64,000 nt of DNA from Paratrimastix pyriformis (GCA_027972325.1 JAPMOS010000012.1:677501-741500), one strand, 5' to 3'. Counted from the first letter of the stretch, positions 47,746 to 59,950 are shown. The notes: a model not told the origin generated them from the sequence alone. Translations and numbers: made by a program.

Positions 47746-50700
47746 ACGTGGCTGGGGCGGTGGGTTCTGCAGCTGAGCGAGCTGGGGGTGCTGCATGTTG
47801 GGCGGCAGGTGGGGGTCGCCCGCGAGCGCCAGCACATGCAGCGTCCGCCGGGTGGCGGCCAGGGCCAGGGCCTGCTGCGGGGGGCTCAGGGCATCTGCCG
47901 AGGCCGCCGGGGAGGGGGCCCTCTTGCGCCCGAGGGGGGCCGCGCGCGCCTGCAACTCGGAGTGGGGCTGAAGCTGGATCAGGCCCGCTGCTGCTGCTCC
48001 CCCTGCCTCGGCGCCAGCTCCCAGCCCCAGCCCGGCCGCTGGGGGCGACGAGGCGATCACGACCCGCTGGTGGGGGATGCGGGTAGACGGGCCGCCCACC
48101 AGCGAACTGCCGCTCGGCAGCCGCGCGCTGGTGGGGGGAGTCAGGGGCAGCGAGAAGCTCGTCCGGGCGGGCCGAGGCGCCCCCCGGGGCACGAAGGCGA
48201 CGATAGGGCGGGCCGTCGGGGGCGCGTCGGCCAGGGCCGCCTCAAGGCGCCCCATCACGTCCTGTTGCACCCGGGCCGAGGCCAGCAGGTCCCGGCCGGG
48301 ATGCCCGTGCTGCTGCTGCTGCTGCTGCTGAGCCATGAACCCCAGCCCCACGGTGCTGCTGCTCAGGCTCGTGCCCGGGCCGCTCGTCCCCAGGGCCAGC
48401 GGGACAGCTGGGCTCCTCGTCGACTGCTGGGCGGAAACATTGAAGGCCGGCGGGGTTGAGCTTGGGGATGCTGGGGGAGGGCCCTGGAGGGGAAGGGGCG
48501 TGGGCATCGGGGTGGCCATCGGGGAGGGCGTGGTGGTGGCGGCGGCGGGCGTTGGGGTGGACCCAGCGGGCCAATGGGGGCGCGCCGGCGGGGAACGGAG
48601 GATGTGTAGCTCCCGGGGAGGCCCGTCGACGCTGGCAGCACGGGGCTGTGCCGATCCCCACGCCGAGGCCACGCTGGGCGTGGGCGTGGGCGGGACAGGT
48701 GGCCCGGCGGTTGTGGTGAGCTGCCCACAAAGAGAAGAAGGCAGAGATGAAGAAAGAACGAAGGATGGGGAGCGTGAGAGTGCGCTGCCCTTCCATTGTG
48801 CTCGAGCGGGAAGCGGAGGGGGTATATGCAGACGTGACGTAAAGCCCTTTCGGGGAGCGAGAGGCCGCTTTGACGCCAGCGATTCTCAGAGGTGGGCGGT
48901 CGGATGGGAGGCGGCGGCGTGTACCCGTGTGCCTGCTGCGGTTGCTGCTGCTGGGCAGGTGGGGGGGCTGGCTGCTGCAGGGGGCGCGCGGCCGAAGGGA
49001 TGTCGGCCTCGTCGGGCGAGGAGGCGCGCCTGACCAGCAGGGCGGGGCTTTCCGAGCGCACCGTGGGGGGCGTGTCCGGCCGCCCGCCGGTGGCTGAGAA
49101 GGGACTCGTCGGCGGGACGGGGGTCCGGGGGGTGGGCGGGCAGGTCCTGGGGGACGCGGAACCGAACGGGGCGCCTCGGGTGACCCCGCGCCGTGTCGAG
49201 AGAGGCGTCCCCGGGACGGGGGTGGGGGGGGGGGGGGTGGACATCGAGGCGATCGAGGCACGCAGGGAGGTCGTGCCTCCATGGATGGGGCTTGACGGGT
49301 GGCTTGTGACCAAGGTCCCCTCGGGGCCCCGCCCAACTGGGTGCGGCGCCTGCACCAGGCCAGTCAGATGACGCGTCAACGGGGGGGGGGGGGGGGGCGA
49401 TCCAAGAGGCGGCGCTCGAACGGACCCTGCCCACGACAGTCAGGTCGGACGCTGAGGGGGCGGCCAGACTCAGCATGAAGCTCGCCCGCAGCAGCCAGCG
49501 GACCGTCTGCGCCGCCACCCACCAGTCCGTTGCGCCATCCGACCCGAAGGCTCGGGGTTTCAAACCACGTCTCCAGGAAGCAGGCAAGCGAGGGACGGGC
49601 AGGTGGTGATGGGGTGGCGGCAAGAACGGACATCGGAGAGCATAAACACGCGCTCCTGGAGGATTTTCATGCGGAGCTCCTGAGCCAGCTTGCCGTCGCC
49701 ATCCTGTGGCGCCCACCCCAAGATTCGCCGTTGTCGAGACGATGACCACAAGGCGAAGACGACACAAGGAAACATGAACGGAGACAGAGCGGGGAAATGA
49801 GGCGGTGGGCGGGTGGGCGCGGAGCCCTGCCGGACCGTTTCGACTTGATCGAGCCACCTGAGGAGGCGCCGGGCATACCCTGTCCAGATCGCACCGATGG
49901 GGCCCAATGGAAACAGCCACGCATCGACGACCATTGAGAGGGGGGGGTCGGGAGAGAACATAGGTGTCTGCGAAGTTGATCACCGACGCCTGATACCCGA
50001 CCGCTGGTGTCAGGCCGCCTCTTCCAGTGCAGTCAAAGAGGACTCTTGGCCCGACAACGATGGGCGAGCGTGGTGCGGATGGAGCGGAGGCATGGGAAGG
50101 ATGGAAAGCGGGCCGCGGACCGGCGGGATCCGAGAGGTCCAGGCTGTTCAGGAAGTCGCTGTGCCTGCGCTGTTGCTGTGTGGGCGAGTGGAGCCAGGTC
50201 CCCAAGGGCGAGGTGAGGCTCTTGGCGAGATCGCCCCTGCGGTGCAACAGGCCATGGGCACGAGACCACGGAGGGCGCACCGTTTCGATGAGCAACGCCC
50301 GACGGAGGCACCGATCGGTGGCAACGGAGGGAGGGTGGAGGTGGCAGACGATCGCAGGGCAGCCTCGAGGGCAGCCATTGGGCCACCGCCACTTGCTCCG
50401 GCTCCGGCCCCTCCTTCAGTTCCCGGCACGGTGGGAGCGGCCGTCGAAGCAGCGCGATGACTTGGACCGGGGCCCGCCCGAGGGACGAGGGGCGAGGGGC
50501 CTGCTAGCCGCCCTGCGCCTGACCCCGCGACAGCGTGCCGACGGGCGCTGGTGGGGGAGCCGGGGTCGCTATCGCTGCCAAGGCTGAGCAAGGTTGCCCG
50601 CAGGTCGCGCGGCAGTCCCAACGCGGTCCCTGTGCCGAGTGTGAGGGTGCGCGTGCGTGGGAATACGCGAAGATGGGCGTGTGGGGAGGAGAAGTGCCTG

Positions 50701-52700
50701 CGAACTCCCCAAAACCAGGCTGACCATCTTGTTCCCCGCCAGTAGAAACCGCCATGCCATGGCGCCGTTCGCGCCTCTGGCCCGAGGCTCCGCCAAGGGG
50801 CGCATCCTGGTCAGAGCCTGTGGGAAGAAGGGTGAAAAGCATGTGCAGATGGCTTGGTTCGGACCCTCGATGGACGAGCGCGACCCGGAACGGGCCAGCG
50901 ACTCCTGGCCACCAGGAGAAGAGCGGGATGCAGACGGCGGGCCGAAGGAAAGTCCAGCAAAGACATGGACAACAGAAATGGTGAGAAAAGCGAGGAAGCA
51001 TGCCAGGCGAGGCGAGAGAAACAGACTCTCTGAGCACTTCGTCTGGCCGAAGAACGGCGCGTGGCACTGGCCTTGCGATTCCTGCGGCTTTTGGGCCTCC
51101 TTGTTGTCTTGGGGCTCGTGACGCCGTCATCCGGCCCCCCGCGGCCATCTTCATTCGCGGCGTCGTGCTCCACTGTCCTTTCGGGGCCTCCTATCACGCC
51201 GCTGGCCCCGGGCTCCGCGAGGGAATTCTCCTCGCCTGCTTCGCCAACGGGCAGCTTGTCGTCCTGGATGCCCTCGGGGCCACCTGCCCCGTCGCGCTGC
51301 CCATCGGCGCGGCTCCTCTCGGCTCCTCCAGTTTCGGCCCCAGTCTCAGTCCCACCATCGCCGATGTCCCCAGGGCATCCGGCTTCGCCATCCCCGGCTG
51401 CGCCGGTTGCAATGGCAGTCTTTCCGCCGGTCAGGGTGAAGAAGGATAAAGAGAATCGAATGGAATCCTGACGGCGACGGACCGCTCTTCCACTGGCCGA
51501 GGGGAAGCTGCCTCCTCCTGCCCCAGAACGAGGGGCCTGGGATTGGCCACGCACAAACGGAGGCATCCCCCCCTGCTGCCGCTTCTGGTTCTCGAGGACC
51601 TGGCTCAGCAACCCTTGCACTGCACCGTCGTGGATGGGCATGTCGCGAGCGTGGAGAAGAAGTCGGGATGATCGGGAAGAAGGAGCACCTCAGACCTCCA
51701 GCCCCAGCCCCCGACAGAGGCGAGGCGGCGCCGACGCCACCCATGAAGGTGAGGAGACCCACGGCCTCTTGGCTCCCTGCATTCGTCCAAGAGGAGATGC
51801 GAAGAGTCACGGGACCAGAGATGAGAGAGTAGGGACCGATGTTGACACGGACCATTTGCAAAGGCCTCCTTGAGGTTTTCCATCATCCGTTCTGGGTCGC
51901 CCCCACTCTCTTGCAGCGTCACCAGAGTCTGCTCCCCAGGGGACGAGTGGAGTGAGTGCAAATGGCCTAACGAGGGGAACAGACACTTTCGAGGCCGTCT
52001 TTGAAGCGCGTGATCGATGCCAGAGCTGCCTGCAGAGGGGCCGTGTCGCCGGTCTCACGGGCCTTCTTGGCACTGTACTCGAGCACAATCCCGAAGAGTT
52101 GGACCAAATGGTCTCTTGCAGTGAAGGCGTCTTTGAAAAGGGTCTACAAGTGCGTGCAGATCGTTGTTGTTTTCGGGGTCACAGACATCAATCGGGAAGG
52201 CAGGCTCATCAACCACCTCCTCCTCAAGGGGGAGTCCAGCCTGGGCAATGGCTGCCCTTTGATTAGATTCGAGCAGTTCTTGTTCGATCTGGACGCGGGT
52301 GGCCCGATTTCGATCGTATTCCGACCATCGTGTCTTAATCTGGGCCGCAATGTCAGCTTGCTCAGTGCCGTTTGCCTCATCCTCGTCCTCAAAGATGTCA
52401 GAGGCTTTTTCGAGAAGCCGAGCGAGCTGATATCGAGATATTTTGAATTTGGCTTCTTTCTTCTGTGCTTTCCGGAACCGTGGGTCCGACCTGGGGCAAG
52501 ACTTGAGAGCGGACACTCGGGCCGTGCTATTCGTTTGGCGGTGTTGCCCTTGGTGTTTGTGGAGTTGAGAAGCTTCAAGGTTTTTTTTTATTCGACTGAG
52601 ACCTGGAGAAGCTTCTGCGAGCGAGTAGTAAGATTTCCGATCTGACCTGACGACCGTATTCCTCTTCCGATCTCCGTCCGCCCTCCTCCTCTGCCCCACC
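47662..52700 (-). CDS. Unrecognised large protein, charged N-terminal half and disordered Pro/Gln-rich C-terminus (possibly two genes)
   Basis: I do not recognise the family. The 5' part (about 52640-51850) reads KKEAKFKISRYQLARLLEKA, EQADIAAQIKTRWSEYDRNR and, after a 46-nt intron, TLFKDAFTARDHLVQLFGIV and ARETGDTAPLQAALASITRF; the next exon gives QTLVTLQESGGDPERMMENL. Middle exons include VQGLLSQVLENQKRQQGG, GAMAWRFLLAGNKMVSLVLG (about 50720-50780), LIETVRPPWSRAHGLLHRRG, FADTYVLS and KLAQELRMKILQERVFMLSD (about 49640-49700). The 3' part is a long Ser/Pro/Thr/Gln-rich region (about 49370-47700) with poly-Gln, ending HPGGSWDLEPG at 47662. Frames can be linked by plausible introns, but a break into two genes near 51000-51600 is possible. 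The start is not resolved; it must lie before the + gene at 52786. Confidence 0.42.
47696..47744 (-). repeat. CTG/CAG repeat encoding poly-Gln
   Basis: About sixteen uninterrupted CTG on the + strand, read as CAG (Gln) on the minus strand close to the C-terminus of the gene ending at 47662. A second, shorter poly-Gln run is at about 48310-48330. Confidence 0.85.
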
Positions 52701-52785
52701 CCAACATCTCCGGACCCAGCACGTTCCCCGGACTTGGTTGCCGGGAGCTGACATCCCCAATAAGGTGAGGCCGTCGTTTTTTGAA

Positions 52786-53532
52786 ATGGGCAGGAGCTTG
52801 GCCACCGCACTGACAAGAGACCGGTTAAAACAATACATCCGTGGGTCTCAGGTGAATTGTAACTCTTCTCTTTTGCGTTCGGTGGAGCTTGGCGATGAAC
52901 CGCTTCCCCCTGACCAGGCGGCTCTCCTGGCCATCGACCTCCACAGAAACTTCATCTCTCGACTTCCCCGAACCCTCCCGTTCCCACGCCTGACCACATT
53001 GGATTTATCATGTAACGAATTCGTCGAATTTCCGGTATTGCACATCCCCACCCTCCGCTCGCTCTCCCTGGCCCACAATCGACTCTCCGGTTATGGGCCA
53101 CTGACGGGACTGCCACAATTAACACATCTCGACCTGCGGTCCAACAAAATTCACACCCTTGATGTGGCGGCCCTGGCCCCTGTGGCTGCGACCCTCGAAT
53201 GGCTCTCCCTCTCCTCGAACGGCATAACCGCTGTCCTTCTCGCCTCCTCCTCCTCCTCGGGCCCGGCGACGGTGTTCCCCCGCCTGCAGACGGTGTCCCT
53301 GTTCGGCCACAACCTCTCGGCGGAGGTCCTCGGGCAGCTCCTGGCCGGGGATCGGGTGCCCAGGTTGCGGGTCCTTGTGGCGGGCCTGCCCCTAGGGGGC
53401 GGGGGCCCTTCCACCACCTCGGAGTGTCATCGGCTGGACCCGGCCGCGGCGGCGGCGGTGCCGGCCTGGGTGCCGCCCTCGGTGCGTTGGCTGGACTGGA
53501 CCTTCATTCCTCCCCCGGAAGACCGAGGATAA
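52786..53532 (+). CDS. Small leucine-rich-repeat protein (single exon)
   Basis: ATG 52786 begins MGRSLATALTRDRLKQYIRG; stop TAA 53530-53532; about 248 aa, apparently without introns, unlike its neighbours. Four to five LRRs of the SDS22/LRRC type are visible: LLAIDLHRNFISRLPRTLPF, LTTLDLSCNEFVEFPVLHIP, LRSLSLAHNRLSGYGPLTGL and LTHLDLRSNKIHTLDVAALA, then LEWLSLSSNGITAVL. The C-terminus (VRWLDWTFIPPPEDRG) is unique. It is a protein-protein interaction scaffold by fold; partner unknown. It diverges from the minus-strand gene to its left. Confidence 0.75.
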   Translation: MGRSLATALTRDRLKQYIRGSQVNCNSSLLRSVELGDEPLPPDQAALLAIDLHRNFISRLPRTLPFPRLTTLDLSCNEFVEFPVLHIPTLRSLSLAHNRLSGYGPLTGLPQLTHLDLRSNKIHTLDVAALAPVAATLEWLSLSSNGITAVLLASSSSSGPATVFPRLQTVSLFGHNLSAEVLGQLLAGDRVPRLRVLVAGLPLGGGGPSTTSECHRLDPAAAAAVPAWVPPSVRWLDWTFIPPPEDRG

Positions 53533-53789
53533 GCAGCGCTGGGTGGGGATGACGACGAGGCGGTGTTTTTCAAGAAAGACGGCGGCCCCGATGATGGGCG
53601 CGGCGACCGAGAGAAAGAAAACTTCGAGGCGGTGGACAACCCGATGTGGGGAGGCATTCTCACCGTGCCGGAGCCAGCCTTGGGTGGGGTGAGGAGGTGG
53701 GGATGTGGGGATGTGGGTGGGTGGTGGGTGGTGGTGGTGGGTGGGGATGGGGATGTGTCCGCTCGGGCCATCGCTGGGGCGGCAGGGCC

Positions 53790-55912
53790 TCAATGAACGA
53801 AGAGCCACCGGAAATCGAACCGGTCCGGTTGGGCCCAGTGGGCCGCCAGGTCGGTGAAGTTCGGCCCGGGGGTCCAATCCACGGCCCACGAGAAGGGCGC
53901 CAGCCCGGCCCCGGGGTTGGCGGGGGGGCCTGAGACTGCGTAGAAGGAGCTCGACTTTGCCAGCTCGCCCGACAGCAGCACCCCGTCGATGGCCCCCCAG
54001 GGCTCCCGGCCCGGGGCCAGGTCGCCACGGGGGAAGAGGCCCGCCCGCGGGTCACCCTCGGCGATGGGATCGTGGGCGTAGTCGTTGCTCCGCAGGAATT
54101 CCTCCATGTCCTGCCGAGATGGGGCCGGGACAGGACGGCCCCCCCCCCCCCCCCCCAGCAGCCCGCACAGTCGCCGACGGGGAATGAGAAGTCGGCCCCA
54201 GGCCCAACGCGAAGAAGGGGCTGGGAGGAGGGACGGACCTGGATGTTGGCGACGGGCTGCACGTCGCGGGCCATGATCCGGGCCAGGGGCGCCCCGGCCC
54301 AGGTGTAGGGGGCCCCGTGGCGGGCCGCCATGGCCGCCTGGCCCGACCGGTTCTGGCTCTCGGGCCAGTAGGCCATCCCCACGGCCGGCCAGTAGCCGGG
54401 GCCGCCGGCCATCTGCTCCCACACGGGCCCGGCCGCGAGGAAGTCCCCCGGCAGCGACTCGGCCAGCAGCAGGGTCGCGTTGGGGGATCCCGTCCGGCCA
54501 CCACTCACCAGGCTGTAGTCCAGCACCAACCACTGGCCCCCGGCCGTCCCTTTGGTGGCGGTTGATATGCACGATGGTCACGATGGTCACGATGGTCACG
54601 ATGGTCACGATGATCATGGGCTGGGCTGGGCTGGGCTGGGCTGGGCTGGGCTGGTCTGGTCTGGTCTGGTCCGGTCTGGGCTGGGCTGGGCTGGGCTGGG
54701 CGGCCACGGACCTGTGGCGGGGGTGGTGAGGCCGAGGTACTGGACCCACTCGGTGGCCGACCGGGCCAGGTGCGAGGCCACGGTGGCCCGGGCCCAGCCG
54801 GGCACCCCGGCGGGCGTGACCAGGGCCCGGAGATCGTCGGCGTAGAGGTCGACGGGCACCCGGACGGCCGCCAGGCGCAGCCCGTCGTCGCTGGGCAGCA
54901 GGACGAAGTCTTCGCCTGCCCCCAGGGCGCCCGGGTACGACGGGTAGTGGAGCTCGTTGTACAGCGGGTCGCCGGGGTGGCTGTGCCGGTGGTGGGCGGC
55001 GGGCCCGTCGAGGGGCAGGTCGACCTCCTTCAGCACCCGCAGCATGTCGCTGTACGGCCGGATGGCGGCATAGCCCAGGTAGCACTCTCCAACCCCCGGC
55101 GCCAGCCGGACCAGGGCCCGGGAACGGGGCCGCAGCGTGGGGCGAGGGAAGGGCAGCCCCATGGCCGCGGCGGCGTCGACCAGGTCGGGGGTGGCGGCCA
55201 GGTGGTAGAGCTGCACCCGGGTCAAATTCCGGGCGGGGCTGCTGGCGGCGCCCTGGAAGCCCCGCACGAGCCCCTCAAACTGGGCGAGCGCGTAGCCCAG
55301 GTGCCGGCAGGCCCGTTCGGGGGCTGTCGTGCCGTTGCCGCAATGGGCGGCGCGCTGGCGGAGCCACTCCAGGTTGGCCCCCACCCACTGGGTCATCTCG
55401 GGGCTGGGCGTGGTCCCCGCAGCGGGGTCGTAGAGCCACGGGGCGAGAGACTGGTGCCGATTCCAAATGGCATCGTACGTCAGGGCGCCCTCGAGGAACC
55501 CGGCCGCGAAGGCCTGGGCCTCCGGGGGACAATTCCGCTGGGAGGACTCGACATAGAAGCGCAACCAACCCGTCGCCAAGAGGGATGTGGTATTCTCCAA
55601 TTCGGCCCAGGCGCACCCACTTGCGTCGTCCTCCACTCCCATTTGGAGGCTGAAGTGGGGTTCGTCAGTCGCCGAGTAGTACAAGGTGGCCGAGATGTAG
55701 GGCTCACTCAGCGCGAAAGTCAGTACAAAGACCAACGATATCGCGGTAACAATCAAAATGATAAAGATGAGGATGAGGACCGCCACCCAGCAGCGTTTTC
55801 GGGGCGAGTCTGAGCGAATCCACCATCTGCAAGGTGGCATGCGTTCCTCGGCCGTCCCGAGTAACTCCGCTTGCTCTTCAAGATCCTTCTGTGATACCAC
55901 AGTTTCCGCCAT
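53790..55912 (-). CDS. PLBD: Phospholipase B-like protein (PLBD family), membrane-anchored
   Basis: ATG 55910-55912. The cytosolic N-terminus is followed by one transmembrane helix (about residues 44-68, VAVLILIFIILIVTAISLVF), so it is a type II membrane protein rather than a cleaved-signal lysosomal form. The luminal part shows PLBD landmarks: LSEPYISATLYY, AAGFLEGALTYDAIW, PYSDMLRVLKEVDLPL, YPSYPGALGAGEDFVLL, then QWLVLDYSLV, VWEQMAGGPGYWPAVGMAYW, EEFLRSNDYAHDPIAEGDPR, and AVDWTPGPNFTDLAAHWAQP, ending RWLFVH at TGA 53790-53792. The family are N-terminal-nucleophile hydrolases; the usual nucleophile segment HCSALVK reads RSRALVR here (Ser codon 55121-55123). The first exon is long (55912 to about 54712). 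Introns carry GGGCT and GATGGTCAC repeats. Confidence 0.85.
54570..54698 (-). repeat. GATGGTCAC and GGGCT tandem repeats in PLBD-like intron
   Basis: Four to five GATGGTCAC units (about 54572-54610) followed by GGGCT/GGTCT pentamers (about 54618-54697), together filling the intron between the exons encoding GLTTPAT and QWLVLDYSLV. Confidence 0.88.
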
Positions 55913-56049
55913 GATTATGTTCCACTTTGAAGGGTTGTGTGCTCAGGCCAGCCAGCCGTCACGACTGGTAGATTAACGATTAGAACCCGATTGTGTGATA
56001 TAGGCTAGCTCGATCGGTGATCCTATTTATCTCCAGTGAGGCCACCACG
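55913..56049. promoter_or_regulatory. Short divergent promoter between PLBD-like and coiled-coil genes
   Basis: 137 bp, AT-richer than the flanks, between two outward-facing start codons. No clear core motif is seen. Inferred from geometry. Confidence 0.4.
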
Positions 56050-59000
56050 ATGAGTGTCTCGCTGGAGAGTTTCCCTGACAAGGGAGATCCACTCACCATT
56101 AATTCACCCCGGTCGCTTGAGGCTCTCCGAAGGCAGGGTGTCCTGCCCAAGGATCTGAAATACCGGGCGCCCGCTCTCTTCGCCGAGCCAGGGCTGGCTC
56201 CTGAAACAATTCGCTTCAAATACGAGCGTTTTGAAGCGAGGAGATTGGCCCTTCTTGACATTCTGGCCGAAGAACGCAGACAGATGATCATCGAAGAAAA
56301 CCTGGCTCAGGTAACTGCTCGTGACGAGATGGCCGAATCCAAACGTCGTTCCCATGTGGTCCGCTAATTGAGCCAGCCGTTTCCCTCGGAGCGATCCATG
56401 ACCCCGGCATTTGCCGCTCTGTAGGTGCAAAAGATAGCCGTTGCGGCGCGGCTGCAGCGGACCCCCAGCCGGTTGGGGGCCGGCGACTCGGGGGGGTCGG
56501 GGTCGGAGTCGCCCCTCTCGCGGAGCCCCTCGGCACGAACTCCCGACAGTCGGGTGGGGAGCACCCCCCGCGATGACCTGCCCGGGGGGGCGGGGGGCGC
56601 AGGCGGGGGCGGCCACGCCGAGGAGTACCAGGCCCTCCTGGCCGCCCAGCGGGAGGCCAGCGCTCAGAGGCTGCGGGTCTGCTGCAGCCCCGAGTGCATT
56701 TTGGTTCCATTCCCTCGTCCCCGTTCGTCTGGCCCGTTCCCCTGGGCTCACGACGCGAGGGGGGTGTGCCGTGGTGGGGACGGCGGTGTGTGTGTGTGTG
56801 TGTGTGGGGGGGGCGGGACCTGACGGAGCGCTCCCGGCTGCGGGTGCTGGCGGCCCAGCAGCAGCGCGAGGCGGCCCTGCGGGAGCGCGAGGAGGCGGCC
56901 CTGCGCCGGCAGGAGGAGGTCGACAAGCGGCGCGAGGAGCTCGAGGCCGAGCGGGCCCGGCGGCGGACGGAGGAGCACCAGCGGCGGGCCGAGAAGCGCG
57001 AGCGGCTGGCCCAGCTGCAGGAGGCCCAGCTGCAGGCCGAGGAGAGCCGGGCCCAGGCCCAGCAGAGCCGCGAGGCCGAGGCGGCCAGCCGGCTGGCCGA
57101 GCTGCGCCTCCAGCGGGAGCGCAACGAGCAGGACCGGCGCCTCTCCGATCAGGAGCAGGCTGCCCGCAGGGCCGAGGTCGCTCGCTCTCGCCTTCCCTCC
57201 CCTCTCCCCGCCGTGCCGTGCCCCCTCACGGCCGCCCCTCACGGCCGGCCGCCATCCGAGATGTCCTAGCTGCGCGCTCCCACCCCCTCAGTCATCCCCC
57301 CACCCATCCCCACCCCCGCTCTCCACCGGTGGGCACCGTCATGCGCGCCGCCGCCCGCAGATCCTGACCAGTATCCGCGAGCAGGAGGCCGCCCAGGCGC
57401 GGGCCATGCAAGAGCGGGAGGCCCGCGATCAGGAGCACGCGGCCATGGTCCTCGAGGCCCAGCGCGAGGTGGCCGTCAACCGGGCCGTCATCACCAAGGC
57501 CCGCCCCCAGCCCCAGCCTGCCCGCCCGCACGTGCCCCTCGCACGCACCCCTCGCTGCCCCTCACATCCGCGAATGCTGCCTCCACTGTCCGTGCACCAC
57601 CGCTGGCACCCTTTGCTGGGCCTGGGCCTGGGCCGGGGCAGATGCGGGCCGAGGAGAAGCGCGCCTTCGCCGAGCGGAAGCGCCGGGCGGAGAACTACTG
57701 GGCCCAGGAGGCCCTCAGGCGCATCCAGGCCCGCCCCTCCGCCCGTCCCTCATCCCACACCCCTCTGCCTCTGCATCCCACCATCCTCGTGTCTCCGCCC
57801 CGGTTGGCCACGCTTGCATCCCCCCCTCGTCCAGAACCCCTAGCGGCTCCCCCCAGCGCATCCGCACCTTCTCCTCTGATCTTGTGCCTTGCCTTGCCTT
57901 GCCTTGCCTTGCCTTGCCTTGCCTTGCCTTGCCTTGCCTTGCCTTGCCTTGCCTTGCCTTGCCTTGCCTTGCCTTGCCTTGCCTTGCCTTGCCTTGCCTT
58001 GCCTTGCCTTGCCTTGCCTTGCCTTGCCTTGCCTTGCCTTGCCTGGGCGGGGCAGGATGAGGAGCGTCGCCGGCAGGCGGCCGAGGACGAGCGCGCCCGG
58101 GCGGCCCGGCTGCGGCAGCTGTACGCCATCAAGCAGCGCCGCGAGCAGGAGGAGGTCCGCCCCCCATGCGCAGCCCGCCCCCATGCGCAGCCCCCGTGCG
58201 CCCCCCGACCCGACCCGCGGGCGCCCTCACCGCGCCCTCGTGGCTGGGGGCCCGCCGGGGCAGCTCAACCGGGCCATGGACGAGTACCGGGCCACGGGCA
58301 AGTGGGTGCCGCCCCGCTGGTGGGCCCAGTCGGCCCCGTCCCCGCCCGACCAGGAGGCGGCTCCCCCCAGGGCCGGCTCGCCCTCCGCCCACCAGCAGCC
58401 GCCCCCCGGCGAGCGGGCCACCCAGGCGCCCCCCGACCGGCTCGTCAGCGCCACGCCCCCCGGGGCCGCCACCCACCGTGCCCTCCTCTCGGCCAGGGGT
58501 CCGTCCCTCCAGGCAGGGCCGGCCGCGTGGGGGCTGTGCTGCGTGTGGGGGCATCCCCCGCGTCGTCCCTTCGTGCCGCCTCACCGCCCCTCGTCTTCCC
58601 CCTCCCTTCGGGTCACCCCCCTTGGGGGCGCAGAACGGACCGGCTTGCCGCCCCGGGTGGCCCTGTCGCCACCCCCCTCGCCCCCGCTGCGGCCCCTGGC
58701 GGCCCAACAGGCGCACCCCCTCTCCGCCCGGCCGGCCGGCCCGCGCAGCCGCCCTGCCAGCTGCGGCCCCCGCGGCGCCCACCCCACCGGAGCCTTTCCC
58801 AGCCCGGCCCCCAGTCCGGCCCCCAGCCCGGCCAGTGCGGGGGGTCGCCTGCCCGCCCTTGGCAGCCCAGCAGTTGCCGCCCGGCCCCGCGTGGTCGCCG
58901 CCACTGCTGCCGCCACTGCCGCCTCTGCCGCCTCTGCCGCCACTGCCCCCGCCCCGGGGGAGCCCGCCCTTCGGTCGCTGCCATCGCCGGCCCCCTCGCC

Positions 59001-59625
59001 CTACGCGCTGCCCGTCTGCACACGGCGGCCGGCCCGGCCCGCCTCGGCATCATCCAGCCGGACGGCCGCCCGGCGCCCCGCCCCGGGGCCCTCGTCGACC
59101 TCGTCCCCCTCGGCGGCCTGGTACTTCGCCGCCCCTTCACCCCAGCAGGCGGGCGCGAGCTCTCCTCCCCCGGCGGCCATCGCGGGGCCGGCCATCATCA
59201 TGGGGCCGCCAGCGAGCAGCAGCGGGGGCGGCGCACCATTCCCCTTCCTCTGTGGCCCACCGGACCCCTCCGCCACCCTGCCCGCCCACAGCAGCGCCCC
59301 CACCACTTCGCCCGAGGAGGACCGCTCGCAGCCCCGGCAGCCGTGGGCCCCCGCGGAGGCGCCCGGGGTCCCCCCGGGGCCGGCCGGCTCGGTGGCGGTC
59401 GGGTCGACGGCGACCGGGGCCTCGTCGTCGGGCAGCCTCGAGGGCGCCCTGCCCGACCCCGGCACCTCCGGCAGCGGCAGCGGCGTCAGCAGCCGGGGCC
59501 CCGGGAGCCCCGGACGCCGCGGAGGTCAGCCGCCCGAGGAGGGCGCGGCCGAGGGGGGTGCCTTCCAGCTGCCCCGGCCGCCCAGCCAGGCCGAGACCAT
59601 GGCTCTGCTCAGGCTCCGCCAGCAG

Positions 59626-59664
<39 letters not shown>

Positions 59665-59739
59665 TCTTTGGAGGGCCCCGCCCCGACATCGGGGCGTCGA
59701 GGCGGCCGCCGGACGGCCGGGGGTCGTCTGGGCGCATGA
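56050..59739 (+). CDS. Long coiled-coil (trichohyalin-like) protein with poly-Gln near the C-terminus
   Basis: ATG 56050. The first exon ends ...IIEENLAQ before a GTAACT donor and contains SPRSLEALRRQGVLPKDLKY and RFKYERFEARRLALLDILAE. This resembles a short N-terminal motif seen in coiled-coil, often flagellar, proteins of many protists. Exons at about 56820-57180, 57361-57500, 57640-57740 and 58055-58155 encode Glu/Arg/Gln/Ala helices (REREEAALRRQEEVDKRREE, KRERLAQLQEAQLQAEESRA, QEREARDQEHAAMVLEAQRE). A further exon gives LNRAMDEYRATGKWVPPRWW, then a long Pro/Ser/Ala-rich tail with poly-Gln (about 59627-59662), stop TGA 59737-59739. A structural, possibly axonemal or basal-body, role is inferred only. 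Introns carry poly-G, GT and CCTTG repeats. Confidence 0.68.
57884..58046 (+). repeat. CCTTG pentamer tandem repeat in intron
   Basis: About 32 perfect copies of CCTTG, the longest pentamer array in the window. It fills the intron before the exon encoding DEERRRQAAEDERARAARLR. Confidence 0.95.
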
Positions 59740-59950
59740 CGCGACCGGCCGTTCACCCCGCCGTGCCGCCTGAGGCTCCGTCCAACCCCAACAATAACAG
59801 CCGACCCGCACATACACCGTCTCTTTGATCTCCACCCAAGCCGCCCCTGCCATCTGGCTCCACCACCCAAAGGGCCTGGGACGCTCATCATCGCGCTTGT
59901 TATTTGGTGATACAACCCCCCCACCCCGCGGGGGCGCTGGGCGGGGGCCA

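Noticed and set aside
48886-50295. One continuous 469-codon minus-strand exon
   Set aside because: Composition changes and plausible splice sites inside it suggest several exons in different frames; I kept only the gene-level span.
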